Virus record (IMG/VR): IMGVR_UViG_3300000930_000252
Span: 1 to 20,438 of that record
Strand: one strand, 5' to 3'
DNA length: 20,438 nucleotides
DNA from: a virus
Shown piece after piece: positions 12,382 to 20,438 of the stretch (positions are counted from its first letter, which is position 1; every line of letters begins with the position of its first letter). The notes under the pieces were generated by a model. It was not told the DNA's origin. It ran no database searches and saw nothing but the letters and a program-made list of their open reading frames with translations. A program made the translations under genes and the position numbers.

Positions 12382-12947
12382 AGTTTCTTCCATCGTTTTT
12401 TGACTGCGAGAATGAACGCTGTCTTCTGATTGTGTCTTGTCATGTCGACCGCTGCTCGCATAAACGGTCGTGGACGCTGCCTCGTTCTGTCAGTTCTGCC
12501 TCCCTCTTTATTCCATCGCGGAATCATGCCACCATACTCGAACACGTTGCCGATGTTGCCCCACGGTCTTTCCGGTCCGATCATGCAGAGAACAGCGTTT
12601 CTATAAACTACGATCTTGGTTCGAAGCGACTGCGATAGATTCTTCGGGTTGTTCGCTCGTTGTTGGCGAGTCGCTTTCGCTTGAAGTTTCGCCGTTCCGG
12701 TTCTGCGTGATTGATGCGGTCTCGCAAGTGCTGCGGCTTTCCTTGCCACTACTGTTCCGCCTGCTCGCGTTGCTTGCGTCATGACCTTGAGCCTAAGTTC
12801 CTCTGGTAGCTTGCGGAACATCTTCTCAGTCGCGGGAGTGATTCTGAACGAGACACCCTTGCGGCTGTTCTTCGCAGACATGCGGCGCTTGTATCTTAGC
12901 GCCTTGCCTTGCATCTCGATCTTCTGAAACATACCCGACGAACTCAT
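12378..12947 (-). CDS. HK97 gp10-like tail completion protein, 189 aa
   Basis: Connects head to tail during completion. The ATG overlaps the previous stop as ATGA. Residues 30-90 carry the gp10 pattern: a helix FRKLPEELRLKVMTQATR followed by A-G-G-T-V-V-A-R-K-A-A-A-L-A-R-P-H and an R-R-T-G segment. Unusually basic overall (many Arg/Lys, especially residues 15-30, 65-100 and the C-terminus KKRWKKL), and somewhat longer than many family members. A central strand region (KIVVYRNAVLCMIGP) and a Trp-Gly-Asn turn precede the final helix FMRAAVDMTRHNQKTAF. No catalytic function is expected. Confidence 0.86.
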   Translation of the reverse strand: MSSSGMFQKIEMQGKALRYKRRMSAKNSRKGVSFRITPATEKMFRKLPEELRLKVMTQATRAGGTVVARKAAALARPHQSRRTGTAKLQAKATRQQRANNPKNLSQSLRTKIVVYRNAVLCMIGPERPWGNIGNVFEYGGMIPRWNKEGGRTDRTRQRPRPFMRAAVDMTRHNQKTAFILAVKKRWKKL

Positions 12948-13294
12948 TGCTCTTCTCCTAGTTGAATCCTCATCTCTCGCTTTTCGCCCGAGTCATCCAG
13001 CACGGATATCACATCGCTCACGATGCCGTCAACTTTGCATCTCATGCGAGCAGAAGCGATAGCGACAGCAGCGAAGTCTCCATACAAGACGCGCTTAGTT
13101 TGCGCAGTTACCTGCTGCCCGCGAAGAGTCTCCGAACCTGATGTCGCTAAGCATTCGCAAGGCCATCCGCTGATGACTTGCTGCCATGCCGCCGGATCAT
13201 TGAAAGTCGGCTGCCCTACACTGTCGACCGTTCCATCATGAGAGAAGAAGGTGGCTAGGTATCGTCTGCTGCCGATCTTGTTTCGTCTTGCCAT
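12944..13294 (-). CDS. Head closure / head-tail adaptor protein, 116 aa
   Basis: Seals the portal after packaging and provides the tail docking ring (SPP1 gp16-like). The start overlaps the preceding stop by one base (TAATG) without a clear Shine-Dalgarno, which suggests re-initiation. Residues 45-70 have the family pattern: W-P-C-E-C-L...G-S-E-T-L-R-G-Q-Q-V-T-A-Q-T. A beta-rich C-terminal half ends with SVLDDSGEKREMRIQL, the usual final strand pair before a short acidic tail. Size is normal. Order between connector and gp10-like genes is standard. Confidence 0.88.
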   Translation of the reverse strand: MARRNKIGSRRYLATFFSHDGTVDSVGQPTFNDPAAWQQVISGWPCECLATSGSETLRGQQVTAQTKRVLYGDFAAVAIASARMRCKVDGIVSDVISVLDDSGEKREMRIQLGEEQ

Positions 13295-13887
13295 TATGGA
13301 TAATCACTTCGAGTGAATCGTTCGATGAGTCTTCGGTATGGCAGATCCGTATAGATGACATCATTCATGTCCATCGTCGGATTCTGGAACCACTTACCTG
13401 ACTGCATGTAAATCGCTTGGCGAAGAACGGTCGGAACAGATGGTTCGCTGTCACCGTAACCGACTACGATCGTGATCTTCACATCGATCGCATCAGTTGG
13501 CCACGAAGCATCAGCATTCAGAACGATCATCTGCTGAGAAGCGTCGAAAGTATATTCGGTGAAAGTCGCTTCTGCTTCTGCATTCTGATCGTAGTACTTC
13601 ACATGCTCGATCGACTGAACCGGGCGAATCGGGAAATAGATGTAACTCTGATCAGAAGGAAAGAGATCTCGCTTCATCTTGTAAGTCTGAGTGATGAGTG
13701 CTGACGAAGTATCGTGTTCGACTTGCTCAGTAGCGGCATCGATATACATCGTGAGAATCTCATCATGACTATCATCTTCGACGCTGAGTCGGATAGCTCG
13801 CTTTAGCGCGCTGATTGTCACCGGTCGATTCGCTGGCGCGATCGTTCGTTCTAGTGACCATGGAAGACGGGCAGACATCTGACTCAT
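13294..13887 (-). CDS. Head-tail connector protein, gp6-like, 197 aa
   Basis: Forms a ring under the portal. I place the start at the ATG at 13887, which has AGGA seven bases upstream; earlier in-frame starts at 13953 (GTG) and 13947 (ATG) would translate through a strong hairpin. Features: helix VTISALKRAIRLS, then DDSHDEILTMYIDAATEQVEHDT, the D-x-x-L-x-x-x-I-x-A-A-x-x-x-x-E helix of the family near residues 40-60, then beta strands with PIRPVQSIEHVKYYDQN, and ITIVVGYGD followed by VPTVLRQAIYMQSGKW, the usual P-x-x-L-R-Q-A-I helix. The size matches other members. Confidence 0.88.
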   Translation of the reverse strand: MSQMSARLPWSLERTIAPANRPVTISALKRAIRLSVEDDSHDEILTMYIDAATEQVEHDTSSALITQTYKMKRDLFPSDQSYIYFPIRPVQSIEHVKYYDQNAEAEATFTEYTFDASQQMIVLNADASWPTDAIDVKITIVVGYGDSEPSVPTVLRQAIYMQSGKWFQNPTMDMNDVIYTDLPYRRLIERFTRSDYP

Positions 13888-13903
13888 AACTTGATCCTGA
13901 TTA

Positions 13904-13955
13904 GGGTGAAAGCACAGCGACCGGAAAGCAGAGCCGCTGTGCCCCATCGTCACCC
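13904..13955 (-). promoter_or_regulatory. Strong two-part hairpin between capsid and connector genes
   Basis: Minus strand: outer stem GGGUGA/UCACCC (13955-13950 with 13909-13904) and inner stem GCACAGCG/CGCUGUGC (13942-13935 with 13919-13912), with a 15 nt loop. Upstream, GUCAC can alternatively pair with GUGAC in the outer arm. No U-run follows. It lies 37 nt after the capsid stop and is a plausible 3' stabiliser or partial attenuator that raises capsid output relative to later genes. Confidence 0.65.
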
Positions 13956-13991
13956 GCTGAGAACGAGTGACGCTGTGAACATCAAACTAGA

Positions 13992-15347
13992 TCAAGTAGC
14001 AAACAAGCCGACGATGCTGCCAGCAGTGGTCGCAGTTCCGACATCGAAGATCTGGGTATCAGATCGACTTGTAGCGACGAGACCGACTTGATCGCTCGCG
14101 GCATACAACTCGTTCAGCACCTTGATCGTGAGACTTCGGCGAATGCCCATGATTGAACCCATCCGAAGATCACCGAAGACAGCAGTCAGATCGCCAGCGA
14201 CAGCACCCAATCCAGAGAGAACTTGCGTGAAGTAAACCGGATACCCGAGAAACTGAGCTGGCATTCCGCCCGCAACATTGTCGCCAGTGTTTCCGCCAGC
14301 GGCATAGAGCAATCGCTGCATCGAAGCAGCGTAACCAGAGTGATTGATATACCACGCTGGCTGGATGCCTGCGTACAACGGCAGAGCAGCGACAGCATCG
14401 GTGAACTCGTCGAGCGTCTGCGCTCCCCAGTTCACATTGAGTGCCAACTGAGAACCCGCAGCAAGCGCGTTCGCGATGCCAGTGATGCCACCGAACGCCG
14501 CTGTGCCGTCACCGAGGAAGCTATTCGTATCCTCTGCCACAGCGATCGCATAAGCGATCTCCTCAGTAACAAGATCGACCATCGAGATGATCGAGTCTTC
14601 TTCGAGTTCGGTACTCATCAGTGCCAGCACTGCGTACTTCTTAGCTACGAGATTGATCTGTCCGAAAGTGAGATCTGAGTTTCCGATATTTCCACCCTCG
14701 CCCGGGTACTCGACGGTCAATCCGCCAACCCGCTGCGGCACATCGAGAGTGTTCGAAGTCATCGGCATCGTTCGAGCGCTTCGACGAAAGACGCCAGCTT
14801 CCTCGACGAGTCGAATGATCGTCGCTTCCAGCGGTTCAGGAACAGTGAATCCACCGGCAGTATTCGGTGTGATGCTCATGTCGCCGCGAGCAGGACTCAT
14901 CTGATAGCCTGACTCGATCAGCTTGTTCTTCGCCGAGTGATTGCCAGCAGCAGCAGCGTAGAACAATCCAGCGAAGTACGCTTCCTTGTTGCTGTTAAAG
15001 TGCTTCGACTTCTGATAAGCAACCCGAGCAGAGATCTTCTGATTCTCCCACGGATAATCAGCGCTTGCGTTAGCGGTGCCGTCTGGCTGAGACGAGTCGC
15101 CACCAGTAGCGATCTGCCGATTAACCTTTCGTGCTTCGCTCTGCTTCGTCTTCTCGAATGCAGCAGCGTAGACTTTCAGCTCATTCTCGTTCTTGTCGAA
15201 CTCAGCACTGAGTTCGCTGATTGAGTTGAGTGCAGACGACTGAGCATCTGCGTCAGCGGTTTCAACTGATCCGATTGCTTCGATCTCGCTTGCGATCTCA
15301 GCGTTCCGAGCGTCGAGCTTCTCGATCTTGTTCTTGATTGTACTCAT
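13992..15347 (-). CDS. Major capsid protein, HK97 family, 451 aa
   Basis: Main head shell protein. Residues 1-75 are a helical scaffold-like delta domain, with IKNKIEKLDARNAEIASEIE and a second heptad-like helix (SISELSAEFDKNENELKVY). The mature domain begins near 150: MSITPNTAGGFTVPEPL, then E-E-A-G-V-F-R-R-S-A-R, LVAKKYAVLALMSTELEED (residues about 230-250) and the later AFGGITGIANAL region, all typical of HK97-fold capsids. The delta domain is likely removed by the adjacent ClpP-like protease. The start ATG at 15347 has only a distant AAGG, unusual for so highly made a protein; a 109 bp leader precedes it. Confidence 0.94.
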   Translation of the reverse strand: MSTIKNKIEKLDARNAEIASEIEAIGSVETADADAQSSALNSISELSAEFDKNENELKVYAAAFEKTKQSEARKVNRQIATGGDSSQPDGTANASADYPWENQKISARVAYQKSKHFNSNKEAYFAGLFYAAAAGNHSAKNKLIESGYQMSPARGDMSITPNTAGGFTVPEPLEATIIRLVEEAGVFRRSARTMPMTSNTLDVPQRVGGLTVEYPGEGGNIGNSDLTFGQINLVAKKYAVLALMSTELEEDSIISMVDLVTEEIAYAIAVAEDTNSFLGDGTAAFGGITGIANALAAGSQLALNVNWGAQTLDEFTDAVAALPLYAGIQPAWYINHSGYAASMQRLLYAAGGNTGDNVAGGMPAQFLGYPVYFTQVLSGLGAVAGDLTAVFGDLRMGSIMGIRRSLTIKVLNELYAASDQVGLVATSRSDTQIFDVGTATTAGSIVGLFAT

Positions 15348-15456
15348 CGTGAGTTAATGCCTTGTGAAGTTGGAAAGGTTGTCAAGTGGCAACACATTCG
15401 AACGGTTCAACTGCATCAACGGATGAGTGAGATAGTTCGCTGCTTGTCGGTTGGCA

Positions 15457-16515
15457 TCAACTGATGCCCAGTCGTTGTCGCATAATGCGGTGCCGCTTGT
15501 CAAGCACTGCCGCTAGAACTCTGGCAGAATGAAGCACAGCGATCGGCTCGACTCGATCTTCTTCTTCTTCTCGCTGCAACTGATCGACGATCTTTCTGCT
15601 TCGACTGAACCCAGCATCGCCACCCCACAGCGCCCAAGCAATCCGCCCAGCACTAGGGAATCCGTCTTCATCCGGTGTGAACCCTTCGCCATCCTTGTCG
15701 ACCTCATGACGAGCGAGATAGCTATAGACTCGCTTCCATGTATCTTCGCTCAACTCGCCATCTCTGATGATCTGATTAGCTCGCGTCACTCCGACCTGAG
15801 TGCCACCTCGATTGAACTCTTCTCGCCATGCGAGACCTTTCTCAGCTTCTTCGACCATGCCATCGCTCACGCTGAGATCGATCTCTGCCCTTGCTGGATC
15901 AGTCATGCGAGCGCTGATCGAGTACGGACTGGCAGTGTCTTCGTCTTCCTGTTCTTCATCGATTGCCGTTCGAACTTGCGGTCGAGAGATCTCATCAGCA
16001 AGCCCAGCTGTCATCGCCTGCTCAGCATTGAACCAAGTCTCATCTCTCATCAACTGTAGCCACATATCGACATCTGTCGTGACTCCGTTCGCTGCCGATC
16101 GAGTCGCATAGACATCGGCGATCTCGCGAGCAAGGGCATCGAGATGATCGGCGACAGTTCGAAACCCTGAGGCATTGCCCATCGCGACAGTCCACGGATC
16201 ATGAATGAATAGCTGAGCCTTGCGGCGCATCACAATTCTGTCCGCCGCCATTGTGATCACACTCGCGATCGATGCAGCGACAGCATCAACCACGATTGTA
16301 GTCTCGCCGCTTCTTGCCTCGATCTGATTGAAGATCGAAAGACCTTCGCTAACTACACCTCCAGCGCTATTGATGATGATCTTGATGTCTTCGCCTTCGA
16401 GATCGGCGAACGCTTCCACGAAGTCATCCGAACTAAATCCGCTCTGACCTTCGTATCGTTCTTCAACAACACCGCGAGCGTCGATCACTTTGGTATCTAG
16501 GTTTACTCTGAACAT
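15457..16515 (-). CDS. ClpP-like head maturation protease with C-terminal extension, 352 aa
   Basis: Cleaves the capsid delta domain and scaffold. Residues 1-180 are the ClpP-fold serine protease: substrate-groove strand I-I-I-N-S-A-G-G near 46-53, nucleophile Ser82 in AVAASIASVI, His105 in LFIHDPW, and Asp158 in MRDETWFNAEQAMTAGLADEI. Residues about 225-312 are an extra domain (EEFNRGGTQVGVTRANQII, then LARHEVDKDGEGFTPDEDGFPSAGRIAWALWGGDAG) of a type I recall from other phage head or protease proteins. Its start adjoins the portal stop (TAG ATG). The extension could serve scaffold duties, since no separate scaffold gene lies before the capsid gene. Confidence 0.93.
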   Translation of the reverse strand: MFRVNLDTKVIDARGVVEERYEGQSGFSSDDFVEAFADLEGEDIKIIINSAGGVVSEGLSIFNQIEARSGETTIVVDAVAASIASVITMAADRIVMRRKAQLFIHDPWTVAMGNASGFRTVADHLDALAREIADVYATRSAANGVTTDVDMWLQLMRDETWFNAEQAMTAGLADEISRPQVRTAIDEEQEDEDTASPYSISARMTDPARAEIDLSVSDGMVEEAEKGLAWREEFNRGGTQVGVTRANQIIRDGELSEDTWKRVYSYLARHEVDKDGEGFTPDEDGFPSAGRIAWALWGGDAGFSRSRKIVDQLQREEEEDRVEPIAVLHSARVLAAVLDKRHRIMRQRLGIS

Positions 16516-18165
16516 CTAGCTTCTCACATCATCGAGGATCTTGGTTGTAAGTGCATCAGCGCGATCGCCTTGCTGTCTCATGTGATTCATCACTGCTTCG
16601 CATGGTTCGTCGATGTTCATCGCGACGATCTCCCGAAGTTGATTCGATGTGTCGTTGCAGTATTGTGAAGCGATTGAACTGTTCGCTCCCAGATCTTCGA
16701 CTGCTGTGCCCAGTGTGACCGCCCATGTATCGTAGAACTTTGCTAGCCACTCTTGATAGTTCTTGCGATCGACACTGAGTCGCTCATCTTCGATCTTCGT
16801 CATTCGCTTGATCGTGTTTCTGACTACACCTTCGAAGAGCGCTGTCTCGCGCTCGCTCTCGATGTCTTCGCCGCTGTCGTCATCACTCACGATGATCTGC
16901 TCAGTGCTGTTCGTTGTCGTGTTCGGGTTCGTGAATGTTTCAAGTTGCGGATCTTCGACGAAGTTCAGATGGTGCATTCCCCGACCTTCGTTGCCGCTTA
17001 TCAATCCTTGCGCTCGTAGCTTGCCAGTGTAGTCCGCCATGGCATTAGGATCACCGGATAGGAATGCTGTAGTGTCAAACTTGAAGTATAGATCGCCTTT
17101 CTGCTTCTCTTCTTCTGTCAGTAGTTTGAGCGTCATCTCTTGCTCCCACTTCGTCAACCAGCGGTTGAGACAGTTCGCAAGGTAAGCCGCATTCCTTTCA
17201 GTGATGCTCTTGTAAGTCACACCACTCGAATCGCCGAGAATGTTTTCGAGGTTCATGATCAGAGCGATCTCTTCTCGGTTGAATACTCGCTGCTGCAAGA
17301 ACTGGGCATCGCTCTGACTGATGGGCAGAACTCTTGCCGTCACACCTTCACGAAGCATCGCTGTTCTCCCTGCGTTGTCGATGCCTTTCACATTCTCATC
17401 GAACGAGTTTAGAAACTGCTTAGCCTTCTGAGGATCTCTGAACTTGCCGACTGGCGCTTCGAGAATGATGCCCGGTCTTCCAGCGTTTACGAACGCTTGC
17501 CCTGCTGCTTGCTGACCTGCTAATCCCAGTCCGATGATCTCTCGACAGATGTGGATCAGTGAGTAGCCCCAGACTCCATTCCATCCGAACCCTTGAATGT
17601 GAACACAATCTTCGTCGGGTATGTAATAGACTCGACCCGGTTGTTCGAAGAGTTCGTTCTGGGTGTAGTCGTACAGATCCGGCGCGATCACCATCGTCCA
17701 CTTCTTCCCATCGACGAGCATCGTTCTCGCTGACTCTGGAAGTATAGGAATGAGTTCGATCGGTCGCTGTGCTTCGTCTCGAACGATCGCCATTCGACCA
17801 TTGCCCATCAGCAGAGTGTGTCCTTGAATCTGCTCGCGTTGAATCGCCGCAGTTTGATAGTCGTTCGGTCTTTCAACAAGTCGCTGGCGAGGATCATCTC
17901 TCATCCACTCAGTTGTTAGATCGCTCGTTCGCTTCATCAGCTTAAGCGGCATAGTCGCGATGTGACCGCTGATCTTGTTAACCGCATACCACAGCGGCGC
18001 GAGTCCCATAGCAGTGTATGGGTTGACGGTCATTCCGACCGCTTTATTGTTCCCGCCCAGTGCATCGACTAGCCACTCCTGCGGATCGCTGATGCCGCTC
18101 GTCGCTGAGTTCATGGCACCCATCACATCGGCGATCAGTGCTTCTAGTTCTTTCTGCTCGTTCAT
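16516..18165 (-). CDS. Portal protein, HK97 family, 549 aa
   Basis: Twelve-subunit gate at the capsid vertex for DNA passage. The ATG at 18165 follows AGAAGAAGACG, ten bases after the terminase stop. Family features: LWYAVNKISGHIATMPLKLM near residues 57-76, then DDPRQRLVERPND (89-101), where Phage_portal proteins have H-P-L-x-x-L-L-x-x-x-P-N; an R-E-Q-I-Q-G-H-T-L-L-M-G-N-G helix; the ILPISQSDAQFLQQRVFNREEIA region and F-D-T-T-A-F-L-S-G-D, characteristic of the stem and crown. Residues 430-549 extend the C-terminus with an acidic linker and a helical domain longer than in compact portals. Confidence 0.94.
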   Translation of the reverse strand: MNEQKELEALIADVMGAMNSATSGISDPQEWLVDALGGNNKAVGMTVNPYTAMGLAPLWYAVNKISGHIATMPLKLMKRTSDLTTEWMRDDPRQRLVERPNDYQTAAIQREQIQGHTLLMGNGRMAIVRDEAQRPIELIPILPESARTMLVDGKKWTMVIAPDLYDYTQNELFEQPGRVYYIPDEDCVHIQGFGWNGVWGYSLIHICREIIGLGLAGQQAAGQAFVNAGRPGIILEAPVGKFRDPQKAKQFLNSFDENVKGIDNAGRTAMLREGVTARVLPISQSDAQFLQQRVFNREEIALIMNLENILGDSSGVTYKSITERNAAYLANCLNRWLTKWEQEMTLKLLTEEEKQKGDLYFKFDTTAFLSGDPNAMADYTGKLRAQGLISGNEGRGMHHLNFVEDPQLETFTNPNTTTNSTEQIIVSDDDSGEDIESERETALFEGVVRNTIKRMTKIEDERLSVDRKNYQEWLAKFYDTWAVTLGTAVEDLGANSSIASQYCNDTSNQLREIVAMNIDEPCEAVMNHMRQQGDRADALTTKILDDVRS

Positions 18166-18175
18166 CGTCTTCTTC

Positions 18176-19912
18176 TCATACTATGATTAGGTTTTCATCC
18201 GTCGATCTGCCCGATGAACTCATCGCACGCCGATAAGCCATAACTAAACTAACAACTCCATCGACCTTGTCTGCCGACTTTCGCTTATCAATCATCCATC
18301 GATCTTGACGATCGCGACAAGCGACAGCGTTGCCGATCATCCATCGCAACACTGGGCAACCATCATTAACTAACCGACCATCGTTCATCGCTTGCGAGAA
18401 GTCATTGAGTGGTTCGTTGAACATGGCATATGTTTGTGGCATCCTCGCGACGAGCAAGCCTTCTTGTTCAAGATCTTCGGCGAACTGCTGACCATTGTGT
18501 GGATCGTATGCGATGCCATCATCGAACTCGAACTCGTAGCTCGCTTCTAGGATGTCGTGCTTCATGTCGGTGATCGGATACTTGCAAAGCTTAATTCTGC
18601 CTTCGTGAATCCAGTTCGCGAATGGTGGCGCTGTCAGATCTCGCTCAGTGTCTTCGGCGATATAAACGAAAGAACGGCATTCGTACCGAAAGACGAAAGG
18701 CGATTCGTGTTCGTCTTCTTCTGAACTCTCCTCTTCTGTCTTCCTCCGATGTTCGAACCTTGCGACCATCGACCATGCTGCGAAGTCGTCTCGACCTCCG
18801 AGATCGACACCGATGCCGATAGCATCTGCTTCGAGCCAGTCACTCTGATCAGAAGCACAAGCGTCCCACGCTTCGAGGTTGAACGCTTGCTCTGACGATG
18901 TGACGAGTCGATTGCCGTGGTATCGAGTGAACCGATTTATAGCTAGTCGAGTTGTCGATCGCTCTGCTTGCTCTTTCAGATAGCTCGGCTGAACACTTAT
19001 GCCGATGTTCGGGTTAGCCTTCTGCCATACATCAGGATCGAGCGCTTCATCGTCTTCGTCTAACTCGTACACTAAAGCGAGCAGCGATTCATCTTGATAT
19101 TCGTTCGCTGCCACTGCCTTCGCATGTCGATACTCTTCGAGCCAGATGTAAGACTTGTCATCGCCTGCGGTTGTTAGTGTGCCGATCAGCGGTTGTATTC
19201 TTGAAGCGCTGCCAGTCTGCATCGTGTTATAGAAGTCCGAGTGATGATGCTTCCAAGCGTGTAGCTCGTCCATCAGAACAAGCGAAGCATTCAACCCATC
19301 GTAAGACTTATCCGATCCGACACATGCGATGGTTCCCTGATTGTGGTGGAACATCACTTGCTTGTTCAGTATCGATGACCGACTCTTCAAGTACGGTCCT
19401 TGCTCGACCATGCGGCTAATCTCGCTAAAGATGACTTTCTCGACTTGCTCTTTCTTCGTTGCAGCGAGGATAACTTGAGCGACTGCTTCCGGTGATCTTG
19501 TTTCTGGGTTGATGTCCAACGAAGCACAGTACAAAGCGATCCCAGCACCGAGGCAACTCTTGCCATTCTTGCGACCGAGCGAAAGATAGAAGCGGCGAAA
19601 GCGTCTCGAACTATCATCATCTCGAACCCATCCGAACAACGAACCGACGAACATGATCTGCCAGTCTTCAAGCACGAAACTTAGACCGGCATCCTTTCCG
19701 ATGCTATGCTTCAAGCACAGCGGAAAGAAGTCACAAGCGACACTCGCCAGCGTCTCATCGAAGTGATACGGAAAGCCGACTGTCGATTGCTGCTCGATGT
19801 CTCGCTTGTGTCTTTCACAAGCAGCGATCACCGACTTCGAGGCGATCTGCTCACCGCTCAGAACTTTCTCGACGTAGGCATTCAGCCGATGCAACACTCC
19901 GCTGGCAATCAC
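18176..19912 (-). CDS. terL: Terminase large subunit, 578 aa
   Basis: ATP-driven packaging motor and headful or cos nuclease. The GTG start at 19912 overlaps the small-subunit stop as GTGA. The ATPase domain has Walker A GRKNGKS at residues 113-119 and Walker B LVLMDE at 211-216, with DELHAW following. The nuclease domain has Asp370 in GVDLGGRDDFAAW, Asp470 in AYDPHN and Asp551 in KVDGVVSLVMA, the three acidic positions expected of the RNase H-like fold. An acidic insert (EEESSEEDEHES near 393-404) interrupts the nuclease domain. Order and motifs are typical of HK97-like phages. Confidence 0.96.
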   Translation of the reverse strand: MIASGVLHRLNAYVEKVLSGEQIASKSVIAACERHKRDIEQQSTVGFPYHFDETLASVACDFFPLCLKHSIGKDAGLSFVLEDWQIMFVGSLFGWVRDDDSSRRFRRFYLSLGRKNGKSCLGAGIALYCASLDINPETRSPEAVAQVILAATKKEQVEKVIFSEISRMVEQGPYLKSRSSILNKQVMFHHNQGTIACVGSDKSYDGLNASLVLMDELHAWKHHHSDFYNTMQTGSASRIQPLIGTLTTAGDDKSYIWLEEYRHAKAVAANEYQDESLLALVYELDEDDEALDPDVWQKANPNIGISVQPSYLKEQAERSTTRLAINRFTRYHGNRLVTSSEQAFNLEAWDACASDQSDWLEADAIGIGVDLGGRDDFAAWSMVARFEHRRKTEEESSEEDEHESPFVFRYECRSFVYIAEDTERDLTAPPFANWIHEGRIKLCKYPITDMKHDILEASYEFEFDDGIAYDPHNGQQFAEDLEQEGLLVARMPQTYAMFNEPLNDFSQAMNDGRLVNDGCPVLRWMIGNAVACRDRQDRWMIDKRKSADKVDGVVSLVMAYRRAMSSSGRSTDENLIIV

Positions 19913-20397
19913 TTGGCGATCCTTCCAAGCAGCGTCTCGAACTGATCTTCTTGCTTCTGAGTGTTCAGCGATCGCAGTCGACCCCTAGCTGATGGTGTGA
20001 GTCCCATCTCTGGGCGAAGGCGATCCATCTGCTGCGCGTACTTGTGAAGTTCGACCGAGAGATGGTTCTTTCGTATCGTCACTGCGTTGCCATCGCGCTC
20101 GATGATCGCTGGTCCGGTCTGGCGAACGAGATCGAGGCATCTTCGCCACTGGCTGTAGGCAATGCAGTAAGCAGCGAAGATCTCGCGACAATCACTGCTC
20201 AGAACGCCCAGCGTCTGAAAGTCACCGATGAGTTCGTTCCACTTCTCTTTAGCATGGTGATCGAAGTAGTCTGGCATCTCTGGCGCAGCACCATCGGCTC
20301 GCGGAATCAGATCATGATCAGCGTATCGCTTCGGGTTGCGAGAGATCGCTCCCGATCGTTCGGCGAACTCGATTGATTGTGCTTTCTGACCAGTCAA
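19909..20397 (-). CDS. terS: Terminase small subunit, P27 family, 162 aa
   Basis: Recognises phage DNA and recruits the large subunit. Features: AKEKWNELIGDFQTLGVLSSDC near residues 49-70, where P27 proteins have W-x-x-x-x-x-x-L-x-x-x-G-x-L-x-x-x-D, a helix with AAYCIAYSQWRRCLDLV, then G-N-A-V-T-I-R-K-N, and the signature MGLTPSARGRLRSL near 134-147. No ATG is in frame before the conserved part. I take the TTG at 20397, which has GGAGG twelve bases upstream, a wide spacing; a later non-ATG start is possible. The first gene of the packaging module inside the window. Confidence 0.9.
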   Translation of the reverse strand: MTGQKAQSIEFAERSGAISRNPKRYADHDLIPRADGAAPEMPDYFDHHAKEKWNELIGDFQTLGVLSSDCREIFAAYCIAYSQWRRCLDLVRQTGPAIIERDGNAVTIRKNHLSVELHKYAQQMDRLRPEMGLTPSARGRLRSLNTQKQEDQFETLLGRIAK

Positions 20398-20417
20398 AAC
20401 TCAGTAAAACCTCCAAC

Positions 20418-20435
20418 TTGTGTAAAAAAACACAA
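20418..20435. other. AT-rich inverted repeat at the window end
   Basis: TTGTGT and ACACAA flank a run of six A on the plus strand (U on the minus strand), 20 bp upstream of the terminase start. It is a weak 6 bp stem that could be a binding site or part of a leader. The rest of the upstream region is not in the window, so its role cannot be judged. Confidence 0.35.
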
Positions 20436-20438
20436 AGA

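Noticed and set aside
15348-15385. TTGACA on the minus strand upstream of the capsid gene as a promoter -35 box
   Set aside because: No acceptable -10 element at 16-18 bp, and transcription would start almost on the start codon.
1-20438. CRISPR arrays, tRNA genes, integrase or attachment sites
   Set aside because: No regularly spaced repeats, cloverleaf, recombinase gene or direct repeats suggesting att sites were seen.

Overview
The window is part of a tailed-phage or prophage genome of the siphovirus type. Every gene I can support is on the minus strand, so transcription runs from high to low coordinates. It carries a nearly complete head and tail module: terminase small and large subunits, portal, ClpP-like head protease, HK97-fold capsid, connector and closure proteins, tail completion and terminator proteins, tail tube, a frameshifted tail assembly chaperone, tape measure and two tail-tip candidates. 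No integrase, repressor, lysis or replication gene is visible, so lysogeny cannot be judged. The host is not determinable. The very cysteine-rich 703-residue tail protein gives a faint hint of an environmental host such as a planctomycete, but nothing firm.

Layout in transcription order. 20397-11502: packaging, capsid and tail tube, mostly with 1-4 nt stop/start overlaps that suggest coupled translation. A strong hairpin separates the major capsid gene from the next gene. 11480-10593: a small unknown gene and the G/GT-type chaperone, with the slippery heptamer GGGAAAC placed two codons before the stop of the short frame. 10642-6037: tape measure and two tail-tip candidates. 6037-4306: a charged small protein and an orphan ParB-MTase fusion overlapping it. 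4289-3692: about 600 nt without a credible gene, packed with stem-loops (several GNRA-capped on the minus strand), which I interpret as a large structured non-coding RNA. 3655-32: seven small genes, each starting behind nearly the same ribosome binding leader (consensus TAGGAGACAACTATG).

The most striking result is in this last block. Three of its intergenic gaps hold an unmistakable hammerhead ribozyme core (CUGAUGA, GAAA, and GUC at the cleavage site), open at stem II (type II) and with stem III capped by a GNRA loop. In each copy the loop of stem I is complementary to bases just 3' of stem II. The sequences of stem I and of this pseudoknot differ between copies while pairing is kept, which is covariation inside a single window. 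The ribozymes lie directly after a stop codon and 20-30 nt before the next ribosome binding site, so the polycistronic message should cut itself into separately regulated pieces. A fourth gap holds an unrelated hairpin. Together with the large RNA upstream, this makes 4289-884 an RNA-rich control region in an otherwise conventional phage genome.
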